Shown here in pieces: positions 60,233-64,000 of a DNA stretch of 64,000 nucleotides. The position numbers were made by a program, and so were the translations under genes. Source of the stretch: Platynereis dumerilii (taxonomy: Eukaryota; Annelida; Polychaeta; Phyllodocida; Nereididae). Positions within the stretch are counted from its first letter, which is position 1, and the number at the start of each line of letters is the position of its first letter. The DNA lies in contig JAPTHN010000001.1 in assembly GCA_026936325.1 (NCBI GenBank), forward strand, positions 166,268,138 through 166,332,137, in the 5' to 3' direction. Below the pieces are notes generated by a model. It saw nothing but the letters and a program-made list of their open reading frames with translations. It ran no database searches and was not told the DNA's origin.

Positions 60233-63200
60233 CCAAATATGAAGACATTTCGGCCAGTGATACACTGAAGAAAGATGCAGACTTAGTTTCAGAGTCTCGT
60301 GTCTGTCGTAATGACATCATCATGTGTGAGTTCTCTATGCAAAGTGGAATCAGGGTTGTCAATTTTAGGCTGGGATTGCTCTTGCCCGAGACAATGCTTT
60401 GGAGGGAAGTACAGAACAAAGAAGTGATTTCATCAATAGTCTTGGCAACATTTTGCATAGAATAGGCTCTCTGATGGGAATGGCTGTTCTGCACTTGGCA
60501 GCTTTGCCAGTTGGATGTCAGGGCATTCCAGTGAGGTCTTACGATAAGAGAAAGCCATAATAACCGTTTCTAGGAGGTCTATCAATTATTCATAGAATAG
60601 CCCTTACATAAGCAGATTATGACGTCACTGCTCTTGTGTGACAAGCAGTATTAGCCAGACATCCAGAAAGGTGAAATGTTTAACCTCAATTTTGGCCACA
60701 TTTTAGGAGACCTAATTCACATTTTAGAGGTCCATTACAAGGCCAAGGAAAATGTTTAATGTTCTTCAAAAATATCTTTGTCACATTTTATACTGCACAT
60801 CAGCCAGGGGTGTGGTGGACTGAGTCCAAACCAAAAAGAGTCAGAAGAGTTGGATCTAATTTAGAAGGCTTCATTTGATACGTCAATACTGACAATAACT
60901 TCAATGGGAATGAGGAGACACTGCTTGGAGATTGCCACACTCTTCCACACCACCAACTGACTTCAAACGACCACTGTACTTGTAATTTTTTGGTCTCATT
61001 CAAGTCAAATCAATGAAGTGTTTTGGATGTCGAGGCTATGATATAGCCTAAGACCTGTTTTTGAGGCAATAACAGTACTATAACTGAATTTTATTGATTT
61101 TCTACAGTTGTCTTCTTTCTTCCAAATTGATGAAGATGACATTTTTTATGAACAAAATACTAGAGGAATACTTGATAAGTAGAATTTCATCTCTTATGTT
61201 TGGTGATCATGTGCTGTGCCAATGGTTGTGTTGTATTTTTCAGCACAGCATCTTCTTGTTCCAGTGCAATTATCAGTTTTGCTGTTGAATTATTGACTTC
61301 ATTTGCGGTGTGTTGGATGTGCTGGTTACCCTTGCCTCAGGCGAAGACAATATCCGCCGTCTGAAAAGGTGACCAATGCAATCTCATCCAGGATCGGCTG
61401 TCCTGGGATATTGATGCATATTCCAATACCAATCGAGCCTCAATTGCCAGGCTGCCACAGAAATGTCTTCACAAAGCTGCTATCTTATTGGACTGGAGAA
61501 CTACAAAGTAACTTTACAGAGTCCAGAGTGATTCAAGGAGTTTAATTAAAGGTCACAAAACGAATTAAGCCTGAGACAATGCTGGCACAGTTTGCAATGA
61601 TTTTCTGTCAGATTCTACATTTGTTCCTCCTCATTCTGACAAGCCCATTCTCTGATATGATTACCAAGACACATCCACACAGGACAGCTGAGTCTTTAAA
61701 CAAGCAGGTCTTTCAGCTTGATGCTCTGTATTGCATCTGACCTATCCTGGTGTAAATTTATCTGCCTTATCTTAATGTCTTATCCATCCATGCATGTCAG
61801 ACTTCATCCACATAATTAATGAGAGATTCGTCATAGACATGGCACATTAATAATGCAAAGGGCATTTGCAGCAACTGTAATGATAGATAGATAGACAGAT
61901 AGATAGATTGATAGATAGACGGATAGAAATTTTTAGAAAGATAGATAGATAAATAGATGGTACGTGCAGCCCATTAAGCCCAGTTCTGGGTGCTCACGAG
62001 GGTTGATTGATGAGATGGGTGAGAGAGTGGGAGGCCTCAGAATGTTACAAATTTATCCCAGGTGAGGGATCATTTACTTGCCAAACACACTCACTGATAC
62101 AAGGAGCCACCAATTTACAGTCTCATCCAAACGAAATGCAGCTGGGATTTTGCTCATGAAGGTCCACTGAAAATTGTGGGTTCTCTACATGTGCATTCGA
62201 GAAGGCCACAGTCACCACACTTTTGAAAGCATAGTCGCCAAATGCCCATGCCAGACCAGGAGTCAGTTTGGGAAAGGCAATAAGAAGGGTCATGATATTG
62301 CCATTACACAATTTTTAAGAACATGGTAGAAAATGCCAATATCAATTGCAACGATCGAGTTTTCTCATGCAGTGAAAGCAGTTCTCCATGTGTGACCTGG
62401 AATTGCTGACATGAGCAATGATGCCAGTTTGGCACAATATTTGCATGCATAATATTGTTTTCACCATTGATGCTTCAGCCGTTTCCCACGCCGTCACCAT
62501 TTACAAATTTCAGTACACTAAATAAAAGCAGTGGGCTAAATGGTTTGTGTTAATTGTCTATCAACAGCCGGAAAATTGTGAGGATACAAGTTTTGGTTTT
62601 GTATGCATCTAGTGGTCAAATAGTATTGTCAATAACTCATAGCCATGTCCCATGAATGCTGACCATTTAGAATTGTCATGGCCACCTTTGTCCAGCAGCA
62701 CTCCTTGAAGAAGTTGACCTTGGCTAAATGACTGCAGCTGCCTCAAGAAGTGCTAATGGAAGCCAATCTGCCTTGGACAGCCCATGTCTCGAGAAATGCT
62801 TGACCTTTCCAACTGGCACTTAACCTTTAAAGGACATTTATAATGACTGCAATTTCTCACAACTTACTTCACAACTTACGTGAAGTCGTTTTCCCCTCAT
62901 TTTCCACTTTAGGTGAGTTAACACCAAAGCAACTGTGCTTCTCTTGATTCCTAAAGCTTTCTGTTTAAAATAATTCAACCTGTCAGTTTGTATCTTAGAA
63001 ATCTAAGTTGTTCGGATCTGAGAAATTTAAGTATAGTTCATTGGCTGGTGAACTTACTCAACACAAGGCATTGTTTTCCTGGTGTTTCTTGCTGCTTTTA
63101 TAATTTCAGAAACCTGGATGTGAAATTGGCAGACAACTTCTGATAATAGCTAGCTTATAGCTAGTGGGACACTGGTAAATGATAATTTGCTACACAAGGA

Positions 63201-64000
63201 GAGTGTTTATAGTTTGATTTGGCTGGCTGTCCCCTATCCACACTCATTCCTTATTCTGACAAAATACAAAAGATTCCAGATTATATACATGTACAGCAGT
63301 AGGTCACTTTTGTAGTGCATAAAACTGCGATAACAGTGTTTGGAGAGACAAATAGCTGCCATTTGACAAATTGCTCATAGCTGCTGTAAATAATTCACAA
63401 GGTGAATTTGACCAGATTATTGTCATAATCAGCAGCTGATGAAGTTGAGTAATAGTTAATGGGCAATTAGTATCTGGTACTCTAGAGGATTAGTTTGGTA
63501 TGAACAGACTATAGGTGAAACAGAGGATGACAAACAGACCCTGGAAATGGAGGCAAGCATACAAGCTTGTCTATCAGTAAAGAATGTACACAGTATCAAC
63601 GCTCAAGGTGAGCTTGTAGATGTACAGATCTATGTGCTCCTTTACATCTTTGTTTCAAGTAATTGCTAATGTGTTACATAATTATACAGCATAGAATTCT
63701 AAGCTCGAATTGAGCATCCTATATATATATATATCCTGTGGGCGCTGACTTTCTCTGTTTTACTCAAATTATACTCAACGCAGCAAGTTATATCTATGGA
63801 CATCAAGGACAGAAAGAACGCATTTCCATATTGCTTCTCTCGTTCTTTCTCTTTGTGGTTGTACATTTACTGCCAAATTAGATTTAGAAATGTTCTTTTT
63901 CTTTCTGGTTGAACGCCTACTACCAAACTAGAAAAAAGGATTCAACCATCTATTTAATTTTTACTATGCCTAGCTACCTGCCATTGCCAACTTTGTCCTA
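60233..64000. other. Unique-looking DNA without recognised genes
   Basis: The longest frame in this part (minus, 120 codons, 60,132-60,494) overlaps the element before it and has no motif I recognise. The stretch holds one microsatellite and a short (TA)n run at about 63,718-63,732. TAAT-rich words cluster at 61,810-61,870 and 63,380-63,475. No element ends were found. Confidence 0.4.
61883..61956. repeat. (TAGA/CAGA)n microsatellite
   Basis: This is a run of imperfect TAGA, CAGA and related tetranucleotides, similar in wording to the tracts at 12,476-12,571, 37,696-37,756 and 38,757-38,830. No foldback arm is seen around this one. Confidence 0.85.

Noticed and set aside
1-64000. LTR retroelement, endogenous virus, Polinton or Helitron.
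   Set aside because: I found no long terminal direct repeats with matching ends, no recognisable polymerase, integrase or capsid wording, and no Helitron-type ends. All clear elements are TIR DNA elements, foldbacks or SINEs.
1-64000. CRISPR array, rRNA genes, bacterial operons.
   Set aside because: There are no evenly spaced short repeats with unique spacers, no rRNA stretches and no closely packed long frames. Repeat classes and a splice-donor signal indicate an animal nuclear genome.

Overview
This is a stretch of animal nuclear DNA, AT-rich by eye, with no bacterial or organellar organisation. It is dominated by repeats: terminal-inverted-repeat (TIR) DNA elements, tRNA-derived SINEs, foldback elements and tetranucleotide microsatellites. 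The mix (Tc1/mariner-like, hAT-like and Academ-like elements, TA-flanked non-autonomous elements, AACGTT-rich palindromic elements) suggests a marine invertebrate. An echinoderm, hemichordate, lancelet or mollusc would all fit, and the sequence does not settle which. I see no rRNA gene, functional tRNA gene, CRISPR array or complete protein-coding gene.

Positions 1 to about 41,000 form a head-to-tail array of large non-coding units. Unit 1 is 1-10,096, unit 2 10,097-20,384, unit 3 20,385-35,170 and unit 4 (partial) 35,171-40,960. Older fragments lie at 41,240-41,960 and 44,265-44,990. Each of units 1-3 carries a long imperfect inverted repeat near its right end. The units differ mainly by mobile insertions, so one unit shows the empty site for an insertion in another, which fixes many element ends and target duplications. 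Unit 1 has a 974-bp TIR element (915-1888) and a TA-flanked element (3494-4384). Unit 2 has a SINE (12,191-12,392), a TA-flanked element (15,055-16,035) and another (18,233-20,380) that holds a nested foldback (18,582-19,819). Unit 3 is split by a 5.5-kb Academ-like transposon (22,198-27,709), itself hit by an hAT-like element and a SINE. Unit 4 has one TA-flanked element nested inside another, followed by a 2-kb foldback.

From 42,358 to 44,243 there is a separate direct duplication whose right copy carries an hAT MITE and a SINE, both with clear target duplications. At 45,215-45,281 there is a plausible first coding exon of an unrecognised host gene, ending at a consensus splice donor. The rest of the window, apart from elements at 47.4-48.9 kb and 57.3-60.2 kb, is mostly unique-looking DNA with no recognisable coding sequence. 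It may be the first intron or flank of that gene.

The most unusual pattern is a group of TIR elements built around a short keyword. The word sits at both ends and recurs internally in both orientations, often as a back-to-back pair. Three families use words that look like variants of one another: GGGGCACAGTGAGAC, GGGGTGAATNGGGAC and GGGGCACATTGGGAC. Two of these, and a third family built on a different word, are flanked by TA duplications proven by empty sites.
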